Positions 1-10,218 of a stretch of 64,000 nt of DNA are shown piece by piece. Position numbers and translations under genes: made by a program. Source of the stretch: Sphingobacterium kitahiroshimense. Its GTDB lineage: Bacteria > Bacteroidota > Bacteroidia > Sphingobacteriales > Sphingobacteriaceae. A model generated the notes under the pieces. The model saw nothing but the letters and a program-made list of their open reading frames with translations, was not told where the DNA came from and did no database searches. The stretch spans positions 4,836,001 through 4,900,000 of the forward strand of contig NZ_JAOQNK010000001.1 of the NCBI RefSeq assembly GCF_025961315.1, read 5' to 3'. Numbering within the stretch: the stretch's first letter is position 1; each line of letters begins with the position of its first letter.

Positions 1-1374
1 ATAGCCTTCAAGCACGACATGCGCGTTGATACCACCAAATCCAAAAGCATTGACAGCCGCTATTTTAGGCAAACCAGTCTGAGACCAGTTTTTAGCATCC
101 TGTACAGGAGCAAATCGGGTGAGCTGCATGTCTGCGTTTGGATCTTCGCAGTACAGTGTCGGTGGTAAAATGTCATGATGAAGTGCCAAACAGGTTTTGA
201 TCAATCCTGCTATACCTGCAGCAGGCATGGCGTGACCTATGTTTGATTTGACAGAGCCAATACCAGCGCTTTGAGCATCGTCATCCTTTCCGAAAAATTG
301 CGCTAAAGTCTGCAGTTCTGTTTTATCTCCAAGGGGTGTTCCTGTACCATGTGCCTCTAAATATCCGATTTGTTTTTCATCGAGATTGGCATTGCTCCAA
401 GCTTGTTGAAGAGCTTTTAACTGACCTTTGACAGATGGACTCATGACGCTAGTGCCACTACCATCACTACTCACACCTACACCTTTTATGACAGCATATA
501 TTTTATCTTGATCCTGAATCGCATCTTCTAATCGTTTTAAAACAACAAAACCGCAACCTTCACCGATCAATAACCCATCGGCATCTTTACTGAAAGGTCT
601 GATTTTTTCTTGTCTGGATAAGGCGCCTAGTTGTGTGAAAATACTCCAAAAGGCTGCATTTTGACCTGTATGTACACCACCGGCGACAACCATATTGCAT
701 CGTCCTCGGTGGAGTTCCCGTACCGCATGGTCAACAGCAATTAGCGCACTGGCACAAGCAGCATCGACTGTAAATGCAACACCACCTAAATTGAAGCGGT
801 TGGCAACTAGAGAAGCGACCAAATTGGGAATTAATCCCATGGCTGTATCGGCACTAAAGCGTCCTTTACGTTCCTGAAAAGCTTGTTTGACTTTTTCTAG
901 GTCTGCTGAAGATACTTCTGGCAGTAGCTCTTGTAGTAAAGAAGAAATCTGTTCACCGGTACGTACGATCTCAATAGCACGAGTCGCACCTGGGCCAGCA
1001 TAGTTTCCTTTACCAATGATGATACCGGTTTTCTCAAGTGATACCTGTTTACGGAATACACCCGCATCTTCCAACGCTTTTTGTACGAGATCGAGTGTTA
1101 ATAGGTGGTCAGGCTCAGTACCTTCCACTGCCAACGGTAAAATACCGAAGGCAGTTGGGTCAAAAGTATAGTCTGGGATAAAACCACCTCGCTTACAATA
1201 AAAGCGATCTATTGCATTGCTGTTTTTACTAAAATGAACGGGGTCGATCCGATCTTCTGGAGCTTCTTGCGTCGCATCAACTTTATTGACAATATTTTGC
1301 CAAAAAGTAGCTGCATCTTTTGCTCCGGGGAAGACACATGATAGTCCAACGATCGCAACATCTGTATTTGTCAT
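1..1374 (-). CDS. Beta-ketoacyl synthase of a PUFA-synthase-like polyketide synthase (3' part outside window)
   Basis: The frame is open from an ATG at 1374 to the window edge (458 codons), so the C-terminal part is missing here. What is visible is one complete ketosynthase domain. It begins at residue 6 with VAIVGLSCVFPGAKD. The active-site cysteine lies in VDAACASALIAVDHA (about residue 206), the first histidine in EAHGTGTPLGDKTEL (about 341), and the second in SVKSNIGHAMPAAG; the domain ends near FGFGGINAHVVLEGY. The KS condenses acyl and malonyl units. The gene starts 19 bp after the stop of the 2327-residue synthase upstream and is surely in the same operon. By analogy with PfaA/PfaC the missing part could hold a chain-length factor or dehydratases; this is inference. 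The KS call is firm; the product is unknown. Confidence 0.9.
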   Translation of the reverse strand, partial: MTNTDVAIVGLSCVFPGAKDAATFWQNIVNKVDATQEAPEDRIDPVHFSKNSNAIDRFYCKRGGFIPDYTFDPTAFGILPLAVEGTEPDHLLTLDLVQKALEDAGVFRKQVSLEKTGIIIGKGNYAGPGATRAIEIVRTGEQISSLLQELLPEVSSADLEKVKQAFQERKGRFSADTAMGLIPNLVASLVANRFNLGGVAFTVDAACASALIAVDHAVRELHRGRCNMVVAGGVHTGQNAAFWSIFTQLGALSRQEKIRPFSKDADGLLIGEGCGFVVLKRLEDAIQDQDKIYAVIKGVGVSSDGSGTSVMSPSVKGQLKALQQAWSNANLDEKQIGYLEAHGTGTPLGDKTELQTLAQFFGKDDDAQSAGIGSVKSNIGHAMPAAGIAGLIKTCLALHHDILPPTLYCEDPNADMQLTRFAPVQDAKNWSQTGLPKIAAVNAFGFGGINAHVVLEGY

Positions 1375-1393
1375 AATTATTCTATACCGATGT

Positions 1394-4300
1394 TTACCAA
1401 TTGTTTCCCGACATAATCAACACTTGATTTTCCGTTCCGTAATTTATTTCATTCAGAAAAACTTCTTTTCCTTCTTTTAAAGGAATTAATGAAATACCAC
1501 GACGTTCATACTCTGTTTCTAAAGATTGAGAAACCATGCCAGCACCTTTCCATGGACCCCAGTTGATTGAAATCACTTTACCAGCGATGCGCTGGTTTAA
1601 TGCTTGCGCATAATCATCCATAACGCTATTGGCTGCGGCATAATCGGTCTGGCCTTTGTTACCGTAAACGGAGGCAATACTTGAAAACAACACGACAAAC
1701 TGACAATCAGTACGTAACTGTTCTGCAAGTACACGTAATGGTTTTACTTTTGTATCAAAAACACGGCTGAATGAGCTTGCTGTCTTCTGTCTGAAAAGTT
1801 TATCTTCTAATAAACCGGCACCATGAATGACCCCGTCTATTTTCCCATATTCCGTATAGATACTATTTAATAAAGCGCTTAGTCCTAGTTCGTCGCAAAG
1901 ATCTAGGGATTGATAAACGACCGTGCTTCCAAGACACTCCATATGACGGATCGTACGTAGGATTTGATTGTTTTTGAAAATTCGTACAGTCTCCTTTTCG
2001 ATTTGAGCAGGAGAAGTGAATCTTGCAGTTTGAATCAGATAGCTTCTAATTTCCTCCTTGGTCGTCATACCTTCCATTTCTTTCAGTTCAGCTGATTCGA
2101 TTCTTGGATCGGCTGAACGGCCGATCAGAATATACGTACAAGGGTGTGCTTCAGCCATGTGTTTCACAAGTTCGGAAGTAATGCCCTGTCCGCCACCAAG
2201 TACTAATACGACAGATTTTGAATCTAGTTGGATCTGTGCTTTGTCGAGACTGTTCGGAAATGGTGAAGGTGTCAAATCCATCCGGTGGCGCTGTTCATTC
2301 TTATAGATGACCTCCGCTTGCTTTTCTGTTGTTAGGATTTCTTTTAGCACTATCTCTGCAATTTGTTCAGTCCCTAGCGGTGTACTTAAATTAATCAATC
2401 GACAAGTCGTGTGATCAAATTCTCTCGCTAAACTTTTGAATAAACCAGCGTAACCCTGATAATGTCTCAATACATTGACATCTTTAACTTCACCAAGATG
2501 TGATGAAGTGTCTGAAATTAAATATACCCACTTCGCTTTATCAAAATCAAGTTTCTGAATTAACGAAATATAATCAATGATGGTATGCTTGACCGTAGAT
2601 GTGAAAAGGTGTAACATGATGAGTCCATCAAAATCAGCTATTTCGGTATTGATGTCGATCAATTCTACATGAGCACCATATTTCTCCAGATTACTTTTTA
2701 TTGCTGCTACTTGAGCACTATTATCTTGTGTAATGGCAAAGCGTTTTCCTTTTATAAGGTCCATGTTTTGTGTTAATGGTAAGTCTGCTGGAGCTAATCC
2801 AAGGCTTAGGCGTGACAAGCTGCTTGGTACAGGCTCATCTTGACTGATGTCCTTAATCCAAGTTGCTAAACCATTCAACGTTTTGATAGCTGCGAGTTTT
2901 TCCATCAAATCATCTGCTTGCTCCATATCGTCTCCAAAACCAATTTTGGTTTTGAGATCGCTGATGATCTCCATACGTTTAATGGAATCGATACTTAAGT
3001 CGGCCTCCAGATCTAAGTCAAGCCCGAGCATCTCTTTTGGATATCCCGTCTTTTCACTTACAATATCCAATATTGCTGTTTGGAGCTGTTGAAGGCTCAG
3101 CTGATCCTGGACTTGAGTTTTTAAATCTATGGTCTCATTAGGTGCTGTTTCGATTTCGGATGTCGCTGCTGTACTTGTGTATTCTTTTAGACAAGAAACT
3201 AAACCGCTTAAGGTTTTGATCGCTGCTAATTGTTCCATTATGGTATCTTCATTGCTATGATCATCAGAAAATAGATTAAGTTCGGTACGAAGTGTTCCGA
3301 TAATCTCAACTCTTTTGATCGAGTCGATACTTAGATCTGCTTCAAGATCCATTTCCATACCAAGCATTTCCTGTGGATAACCAGTTTTTTCACTGACTAT
3401 CTGTAATAATATAGTTTTGATGTCTTTAGCTGGAGCTGTTTTTACTTGATTTACTGTTGTTAACTGCTGTATGATGGGTGCAGCAGGAAGTGTTGCCGAA
3501 CAGTCGATGATTGTGTTAGGTATGGCAGGAGTATGGGGCGGAATGGGATTTATGCCCGGATTTTGTCCTAAAAAAGTGAGCATCACATCGCGTTGTGCCT
3601 GTATAAGCATCTTCATACTGTTCAGATATTCTTGCAACATGCGTTCGGTAGCAAGTTGACTATCAGACGAAGAGGCCGGTTGATTGGCAGAGTTGTTCAT
3701 TTGTAAAGGAGTTAATATTGGTAATGCACCATTGGTTGGCAATGTTCCCGTAGTTGGTAGGGCAGATTGGCCATTTACACGCCAAATAGCAGGATTTTTT
3801 TTGTAAATTTCGGGTTGATCGATTTGAATAAAAGTTGTGTCGCGACCTTCAAAAAGTTGACTTATTTTAAAGTTGCGGCCTGTACTGAGATATTGTGCGA
3901 GCATACCTAGCAGATGGGTCAATTTATTCCGGCTGCTGTCTTCGACATGAAGTGCTACCTCGTCTTTATCTAAACAGGATTTTGTTAAACCTGTTAGTAC
4001 TTTTCCAGGACCGACTTCGATGAATATACGTGCGCCAGCGGTATACATGGCTTGAATTTCTTCCACAAATCGGACAGGTTCTACTAAATGATCCGTTAAT
4101 CTGGTTTTGATATCCGAACTATTTATTGGATATAAGGTAGCAGATGTGTTAGACCAAACAGGAATTTGCATATCCTGAAAAGCTACATCTTTTAGGACGC
4201 TGTGATATAGTTCTTTTGATTTAGCAACTAGTGGACTGTGAAAAGCACAGGCTACTTCTAATTTTTTTGCAGAAATCCGTTCCTGTTTTAATAATTCCAT

Positions 4301-7300
4301 TAGTTTATTGATACCAATGGAACTTCCTGCTACTACACATTGCGATGGTGCATTGAAATTAACGAGATAGCAATTATCTACCTGATCAACAATAGATTTT
4401 AGACGGCCTGTTCCAGCATTCACAGCTAACATCGTACCTGGATCGCCATTTTCTACTGCGTCTAAAATAGACTGAGCTCGTTTCAAACTTAATTCAACTA
4501 ATTTTTCTTCATCAAATACACCGGCAAAACATAAAGCAGGTAGTTCACCGTAACTATGACCAGCAAGCATATCGGGCACGATGCCTAATGACTTCAGGAA
4601 TTTTGCAATGGCAAGATCTATAATACCTAAAAGGGGTTGTGCTAAACGGGTATCTTTAATGGTTTCCTTTTGTTGCTTTAAATCATTATCATTGAAGGTA
4701 GCTGACGGAAAGACGACTTGTTCTAGTTCCGGATGATCGGCCAATAATTGGCGCATTTCTGGAAATACCACGAATAAATCGCGCGCCATATTGATGCGCT
4801 GACTACCTTGTCCGGGGAAGAGGAAGGCAACTTTACCAGGTTTATTATTGACGATGTACGTGTCTTTACTTTCAATACCTGAGAGTACCAACTCAATTTT
4901 CATCATTAAATCTTCTGCATTATCCGCAACAATGCTTAATTGAATCGGATCAGTCGAGCCTGTGGCTAAACTATAAGCAATATTTTTTAGTGGAAGTTCA
5001 TCGTTGGTATCTAATACAGATTTGATCTGTTTCAGTTGATTTTTGGCTTCTTCATAGGATTTTCCTCGAAAGACAAAAAGCTCTGATGGCCAAGCTTGTA
5101 AAGTAGCGTTCTTATCTGCGGTAGGATGGTTAGCGATGACTGTGTGAAAATTTGTACCACCAAAACCAAAGGCACTAATACCCGCATAACGATTCTTATC
5201 ATTCCATAAGCCACTTTCAGCATAAAATGCAAATGGGCTCGTTTGCGCATTATAATATGCATTTGGCTGTTTGAGGTGTAGGGTGGGAGGTTTTACGCCA
5301 TAGTATACGGCTAAGGAAGCCTTGATCAGGCCTGCTAAACCAGCCGCACATTTTGTATGTCCGATTTGAGTTTTCACAGATCCCAAATGTGTCTGGCCGG
5401 GCAGTGCTCCCGATTTGCTGAAAAGATTGGTGAGGGCACTTAGTTCAGTTTTATCACCGACTACGGTTCCTGTACCATGTGCTTCTACTAAACCGACACG
5501 TGCGGGACTAATACCTGCTTGTGAGTACGCACGCTCTAGCGCACGTACTTGACCAATTTTTCTTGGAGCAGTAAGACCTAATGCTTTACCGTCACTCGAT
5601 CCACCTACACCTTTAATCACAGAATAGATACGATCACCATCACGAAGAGCATCTTCGTATCGTTTTAAGACTAAGATAGCAACACCTTCACCTAATGCAA
5701 TACCATCGGCATCACTGTCAAATGTTGCACAGCGGCCTTTACGTGAAAGTGCGTGTGTACTTGAAAACATGAGGTAATCGTTGATGCCGTTATGTAAATC
5801 GGCACCACCTGCTAACACAACGTCTGATTTTCCTAAAATCAGTTCTTGACAAGCCAGATCAACCGCTGCCAATGAGGATGCGCAAGCTGCGTCAACAGTG
5901 AAATTGCGGCCACCAAGATCAAGACGATTTGTAATTCGACCTGCGATTACATTGGCTAAAATACCTGGGAAAGAATCTTCCGTTGTATGTGGAAATGCTG
6001 TTTTTACTTCTTCATGCAGTTCTCCAAAAACTTGCTTATAGTATCCTCTAAAACTATAACTATTGGCGAGATCATTACCGCCTTCGGCACCAATGATAAC
6101 TGAAATGTTTTCTCTGTCAATGCTTTTGTCGGCATATCCAGCATTATCCATAGCACGTTTTGCAACAAGCAGTGTTAATAACTGAGTAGGTTCAATAGCG
6201 GCTAGCGATTGCGGTGGAATTCCAAATGCTAAGGGATCGAAATCAATTTTAGGAATGAAACCGCCCCATTTCGAATGCGAAACATCAGGACCATCTACAT
6301 CCGGGTGATAATAAAGATCTTTATTCCAGCGCTCATCAGGAACTTCTGTTACACTGTCTTTTCCTAAAATAATATTACGCCAATATTCTTCAAGGTTTTT
6401 TGCACCCGGGAATATACATTCCATACCGATAACAGCAACATCCAACGGTTTTTCCAGTGATGCAGGTTCTTCAGGTAAAACGGCTTGTTGAATATGAACA
6501 AAATTAGCTGCACTCACATTTTCATGAAGTTCAGTAAGTGATAGCGCTTGGTTCTGCATCGTCGCAACTTGTCCAATCATATACATACCCAAGTCTAATT
6601 GATCATCTTTCGCTATAGTGACAAGCTTGTCCCCCTGACGTTCTATACCTTTAGCTGCAATTCTTAAGCGGCCTACATTTAATTTTTCAAGTTGTTCCCA
6701 CACTTGTTTTTTATCGAGCCCTGCGGCTAGCAATTTTGCTTTTTCGGTATTGAAATGGGTAGCAAAAGCAGTATTAAGACAGCGGGTTTCATGTCCAGGC
6801 GCCGTTTCTAATAAAACGGTATCTTTTGCGTGCAGTGCTTGGTTCTGAAATTCCTGTTGAATAGCCCCCGTGCTTACTGCTTCTTGTGTATAAAGGTAAG
6901 CAGTACCCATAAGGACACCAATTTTTACACCTCTGGCAGCTAGTGGTGCCGCCATAATCGATACAAAAGCAGTTGAAAGAGCGTCATGGATGCCACCTGC
7001 AAAAAACACACTGATGTTTTCGGGATGATCTTCCTTTAAAAGACGTTCAATCTGTTTTTCCCAAAGTACCATACTGGAAAGGGGGCCTACGTGTCCACCA
7101 CACTCCCGACCTTCAAAGATGAAGTTTTTAGCCCCTTCCTTTAAGAAGATATCTAAAAGTGCTGGCGAAGGCACATGAAGGAAAGTTTTTATGCCCGCTT
7201 TTTCAAAGACTTTTGCTTGTGCAGGTCTTCCACCGGCAATTAATACCACCGGAGGTTTTGCGGCTAGTATATGGGCAGATTGCTCATCTCTTAACTCTTG

Positions 7301-8377
7301 AGGAGCAAAACCTAAAATACCAACCCCCCAAGGCTTTTCACCAGCGCGGGTTTTAGTTTCCATGATCAAAGCTTTTGCTTGCTCTCCTTTTAGTAGGGAT
7401 AGTGCGACAAAAGATAATGCTCCTGCTTCAGAAACAGCACTGGCAAAAGCTGGAACATCACTGACACGCGTCATAGGACCCTGTGCAATTGGGTAACGTA
7501 GACCAAGTTCTTTGGCCATAATATTATCCTTGCTGATGACATTTAACGTCTTTGCCTGTTTCAAATGGCCATACATAGCCTCCTTGAATCCAAAGATCAA
7601 TTTCTTTAGACTTTTGAAATCTTCATATAGATCTATGGCCAATGAAATATCTTGTCCCATTGGTATATAGCTATGGGTAGGATCAAGGTCTTTGAAATAT
7701 TGCTTCAGATTTTCGGCATTAATTTCCTCTGGTAAAGCAGGGGAGTTTGGTCTAACCAACACCCTATGATTTGCAATAATCTTCGTTTCTGTGCCATTTA
7801 GTTTTGAACAAAGCTCTTTTAAGCTTTTAGGTATACTACTTTCAGGAAATAGTGCCAACTGGCTATCCAATACAATACCAGCAGCACCTAAAGCCATTGC
7901 TGCAGCTGCAGTATGAACACCAATACCACCTTGAACCCATATAGGTAGAGTTTTAATTTCTTTGATTATACGTTGAAATAAGACAAAAGTTGATTCGTAA
8001 CCAACAAGGCCAGCAGCTTCGTTGCCTTTTACGATGATTCCTGCCGCACCTAATTTTTCGGCAGATTTTGCCTCTTCTAAGCTATTTACCTGGTAAAAAA
8101 CGGATAGATCTGAAGCTGGCTTAGTCACGGTCACAGATGGAAGAATAATATATTGTACTTTTCCCGGAATCTGAAGTGATGTAAAACTTTCGTCTGGAAA
8201 GTAAATACCACAGGCAGGTATATCTAGGTGATCAAGTTGTTGCAACGCCTCTTGAGCTGTTGTTAACTGATGTCCTAAACTTAAGAATGGAATTGCACCT
8301 GCCTGATGTAATTTATACATAAGGTTGATGTCAGGCTTTTCAAAAGGGGTTAATCCAAATATGGTTAAATTTCTCAT
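1394..8377 (-). CDS. Multidomain PUFA-synthase-like PKS: NMO/PfaD-like x2, KS, AT, ACP x2, KR
   Basis: A 2327-residue megasynthase. Residues 1-250 and 285-620 resemble nitronate monooxygenase/PfaD-type flavin TIM barrels. The second has the usual GGH in FEGRECGGHVG; the first has NEAAGLVG and looks degenerate. A KS follows (about 645-1095, cysteine near 830 in VDAACASSLAAVD), then an acyltransferase (about 1190-1500, serine near 1273 in GHSYGELPAL). Two tandem acyl carrier proteins carry SIDSIKR at about 1685 and 1796. A ketoreductase closes the protein (Rossmann VLVLGGGQG near 2059, YAAANSV near 2249). Tandem ACPs with the xDSIKRVEI motif and AT after KS are typical of PfaA. The PfaD-like reductase is normally a separate protein, so its place at the N-terminus is unusual. 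The product is probably a reduced polyketide lipid (inference). It heads the operon with the KS gene at 1374. Confidence 0.9.
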   Translation of the reverse strand: MRNLTIFGLTPFEKPDINLMYKLHQAGAIPFLSLGHQLTTAQEALQQLDHLDIPACGIYFPDESFTSLQIPGKVQYIILPSVTVTKPASDLSVFYQVNSLEEAKSAEKLGAAGIIVKGNEAAGLVGYESTFVLFQRIIKEIKTLPIWVQGGIGVHTAAAAMALGAAGIVLDSQLALFPESSIPKSLKELCSKLNGTETKIIANHRVLVRPNSPALPEEINAENLKQYFKDLDPTHSYIPMGQDISLAIDLYEDFKSLKKLIFGFKEAMYGHLKQAKTLNVISKDNIMAKELGLRYPIAQGPMTRVSDVPAFASAVSEAGALSFVALSLLKGEQAKALIMETKTRAGEKPWGVGILGFAPQELRDEQSAHILAAKPPVVLIAGGRPAQAKVFEKAGIKTFLHVPSPALLDIFLKEGAKNFIFEGRECGGHVGPLSSMVLWEKQIERLLKEDHPENISVFFAGGIHDALSTAFVSIMAAPLAARGVKIGVLMGTAYLYTQEAVSTGAIQQEFQNQALHAKDTVLLETAPGHETRCLNTAFATHFNTEKAKLLAAGLDKKQVWEQLEKLNVGRLRIAAKGIERQGDKLVTIAKDDQLDLGMYMIGQVATMQNQALSLTELHENVSAANFVHIQQAVLPEEPASLEKPLDVAVIGMECIFPGAKNLEEYWRNIILGKDSVTEVPDERWNKDLYYHPDVDGPDVSHSKWGGFIPKIDFDPLAFGIPPQSLAAIEPTQLLTLLVAKRAMDNAGYADKSIDRENISVIIGAEGGNDLANSYSFRGYYKQVFGELHEEVKTAFPHTTEDSFPGILANVIAGRITNRLDLGGRNFTVDAACASSLAAVDLACQELILGKSDVVLAGGADLHNGINDYLMFSSTHALSRKGRCATFDSDADGIALGEGVAILVLKRYEDALRDGDRIYSVIKGVGGSSDGKALGLTAPRKIGQVRALERAYSQAGISPARVGLVEAHGTGTVVGDKTELSALTNLFSKSGALPGQTHLGSVKTQIGHTKCAAGLAGLIKASLAVYYGVKPPTLHLKQPNAYYNAQTSPFAFYAESGLWNDKNRYAGISAFGFGGTNFHTVIANHPTADKNATLQAWPSELFVFRGKSYEEAKNQLKQIKSVLDTNDELPLKNIAYSLATGSTDPIQLSIVADNAEDLMMKIELVLSGIESKDTYIVNNKPGKVAFLFPGQGSQRINMARDLFVVFPEMRQLLADHPELEQVVFPSATFNDNDLKQQKETIKDTRLAQPLLGIIDLAIAKFLKSLGIVPDMLAGHSYGELPALCFAGVFDEEKLVELSLKRAQSILDAVENGDPGTMLAVNAGTGRLKSIVDQVDNCYLVNFNAPSQCVVAGSSIGINKLMELLKQERISAKKLEVACAFHSPLVAKSKELYHSVLKDVAFQDMQIPVWSNTSATLYPINSSDIKTRLTDHLVEPVRFVEEIQAMYTAGARIFIEVGPGKVLTGLTKSCLDKDEVALHVEDSSRNKLTHLLGMLAQYLSTGRNFKISQLFEGRDTTFIQIDQPEIYKKNPAIWRVNGQSALPTTGTLPTNGALPILTPLQMNNSANQPASSSDSQLATERMLQEYLNSMKMLIQAQRDVMLTFLGQNPGINPIPPHTPAIPNTIIDCSATLPAAPIIQQLTTVNQVKTAPAKDIKTILLQIVSEKTGYPQEMLGMEMDLEADLSIDSIKRVEIIGTLRTELNLFSDDHSNEDTIMEQLAAIKTLSGLVSCLKEYTSTAATSEIETAPNETIDLKTQVQDQLSLQQLQTAILDIVSEKTGYPKEMLGLDLDLEADLSIDSIKRMEIISDLKTKIGFGDDMEQADDLMEKLAAIKTLNGLATWIKDISQDEPVPSSLSRLSLGLAPADLPLTQNMDLIKGKRFAITQDNSAQVAAIKSNLEKYGAHVELIDINTEIADFDGLIMLHLFTSTVKHTIIDYISLIQKLDFDKAKWVYLISDTSSHLGEVKDVNVLRHYQGYAGLFKSLAREFDHTTCRLINLSTPLGTEQIAEIVLKEILTTEKQAEVIYKNEQRHRMDLTPSPFPNSLDKAQIQLDSKSVVLVLGGGQGITSELVKHMAEAHPCTYILIGRSADPRIESAELKEMEGMTTKEEIRSYLIQTARFTSPAQIEKETVRIFKNNQILRTIRHMECLGSTVVYQSLDLCDELGLSALLNSIYTEYGKIDGVIHGAGLLEDKLFRQKTASSFSRVFDTKVKPLRVLAEQLRTDCQFVVLFSSIASVYGNKGQTDYAAANSVMDDYAQALNQRIAGKVISINWGPWKGAGMVSQSLETEYERRGISLIPLKEGKEVFLNEINYGTENQVLIMSGNNW

Positions 8378-8907
8378 TACATTGATGATGTTGAAATGGT
8401 AGCAGGTGATTCCATAACAAAACGCGAAAACCTTTTCGGCGGAATAGGCTGCTATAGCTGATTAAAAGTAATTATTTTTTGTTACATTTTTAATAATAAA
8501 GCTAATTTGATAATGATTTTTTAACAAAAAAGTATTAATTACTTGATTATGATTAACTAAAAATATATAATTTGATTATAATTATGTTTTATTGGCTTAT
8601 TAATACTTTTTAATCGATATAAAAGCTTTTATTCATACTATTTTAGTAATATTTGGAGAGTGTTAAATCTAAAAGTAGAATTTTATCCTAATTTTCACTT
8701 TATTAAGTGAAATAATTTGCAATAAAAAGTATTTTTTTTGAAGAATACTTAGGCTAGCAATGAACTATTTATCAGGTAAGATTAATGGTTGTAAGGGGCT
8801 CATGCCATTATTTGATTCTCTTTATTTAACGATTTGGTTGTGTTAAGATTTTTGATGTAAAATGGTTTTGCACAGATTTTTATTTCTGGATTTTTGAAAT
8901 CATAGAT
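8378..8907. other. Intergenic AT-rich region upstream of the synthase operon
   Basis: About 530 bp without a convincing gene on either strand. It must hold the promoter of the minus-strand synthase operon that starts at 8377, and the 3' end of the DUF1801 gene lies on its other side. I looked for a TTG/TAnnTTTG Bacteroidota promoter on the minus strand and found no clear match. The stretch is extremely AT-rich, with many TTTAAT-type runs. Confidence 0.5.
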
Positions 8908-9300
8908 TTACTTCAATCGGATCAATATTCCTTTTCGTTTTATAATATTCTTGTAGTCCCATTGTATTTTTATTGATTTTTCTAGCCAGCGTTTTAAATC
9001 GTTTTTATCAATTTGAGAAATGGAATTATAGTAAATCGATGCATCTTTAAATTTAGCACCGATAAACTTTAATTTTTCTTCTTCAAAATCTGAACCACTC
9101 CAAAATATCAGTCTTATTCCAGCTTTTTGTCTGCTGTATCCTACAATGGGATTTTTTTCTATAAACCATACGGGATGTGCATGCCATATTTTATTTTCAG
9201 CATCTGGTAAATGTTGGGAAATTTCCTCAGCTAGCATATCACATATGGCTTGGTCTTCTTGATTCAGTTGACTATTGTAGATTCTAATATAGGGATCCAT
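8908..9300 (-). CDS. DUF1801 (YdhG-like) domain protein
   Basis: A 130-residue cytoplasmic protein. The central stretch HAHPVWFIEKNPIVGYS, followed by IRLIFWSGSDF, matches the DUF1801/YdhG-like family, whose members have a small alpha/beta fold of unknown function. Length is normal for the family. There is no signal peptide or membrane segment. It is separated by about 110 bp from the repair gene upstream on the same strand and may be read through from it. The family is recognised from the motif; no molecular role can be given. Confidence 0.75.
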   Translation of the reverse strand: MDPYIRIYNSQLNQEDQAICDMLAEEISQHLPDAENKIWHAHPVWFIEKNPIVGYSRQKAGIRLIFWSGSDFEEEKLKFIGAKFKDASIYYNSISQIDKNDLKRWLEKSIKIQWDYKNIIKRKGILIRLK

Positions 9301-9414
9301 ATTTTATATGAATAATTATATGTGTTTGATAATTCTTGGTCTTTCGGACTGAATTTACAATAATTTTCACTGGTTTCTACTTTGCAAATGACAAGAAAAA
9401 TAGTATTTGGTTAT

Positions 9415-10218
9415 TTATGATCTAATTGTTCTTAATGCTTTTTTGATGATATATTTTGTTTCTTTTGTACCACTTTCTTTTTCCCAGCGCTCACAAAGTG
9501 AGCGCACGAAATCTGCTTTTGTCTTACTGGCATCGTTGAGCCAGTTGCCAACACTGTCCTGTACATAACGATCTGGATCGGATCGAAGTGGTTCCAAAAT
9601 TTCTAATGCTAGCTCAGGTTTGTTTTTGAGTAGATCAATATGCTGGCACCATACACCGCGTGGTCTTGTAGCCTCGCTGCTAAATCTTCTTACATTTTTG
9701 TTTTCATGCGAAGTCCAGTTGGAAAGGATGCTGATGCTGGAAAATAAATTATCTTTAATTTTATGTCTTACCGCCATGCAGCTGATCTCTCTCACTCCGA
9801 AATGTGTGTCTGCAGCAAATGGCTTAATTTGCTCTAGTGTCTGCTCAATGCTCAATTCATGATTTCTGCCAATTGTGTATGTTGCCCAACAGCGAGCCAT
9901 ATCGGCCTGATGTTGGGATAATATTTTTAGAAATTGCTGATCTCCATTTTTGAATGATTGCTCAAAGAGCGCTGTTCCGATAGCTTCATTGATCGTATTG
10001 ACTGTTTGTTTTTTTAGCTGATCAATAGCTACTAAAACTGGTTTTAGATACGCTATGCGTTTATGTTGCTTTAATATATGCATCAGTAAAGATCGTTGAT
10101 CAATCGCTAACCACTCAATCAGATTTGCTGTTTCGACTTCTCCACAATTTAATTGCTTTAAAATAGCTGGAGATAGATCTTTAGTTGATCTTGCTCCTGT
10201 TCTTTTTACTTCGATCAT
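9415..10218 (-). CDS. DNA alkylation repair protein (AlkC/AlkD-like HEAT repeats)
   Basis: A 267-residue, almost wholly helical protein. The signature RRFSSEATRPRGVWCQHI (about residue 181) matches the conserved RR-S-E-RPR-W region of AlkC-type glycosylases, which use a HEAT-like repeat scaffold to excise N3- and N7-alkylated purines. The later repeat around YVQDSVGNWLNDASK also fits. The start ATG at 10218 overlaps the stop of the peroxiredoxin gene in an ATGA, so the two genes are translationally coupled and form one oxidative/alkylation stress operon. AlkC and AlkD cannot be told apart safely by eye. Confidence 0.82.
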   Translation of the reverse strand: MIEVKRTGARSTKDLSPAILKQLNCGEVETANLIEWLAIDQRSLLMHILKQHKRIAYLKPVLVAIDQLKKQTVNTINEAIGTALFEQSFKNGDQQFLKILSQHQADMARCWATYTIGRNHELSIEQTLEQIKPFAADTHFGVREISCMAVRHKIKDNLFSSISILSNWTSHENKNVRRFSSEATRPRGVWCQHIDLLKNKPELALEILEPLRSDPDRYVQDSVGNWLNDASKTKADFVRSLCERWEKESGTKETKYIIKKALRTIRS

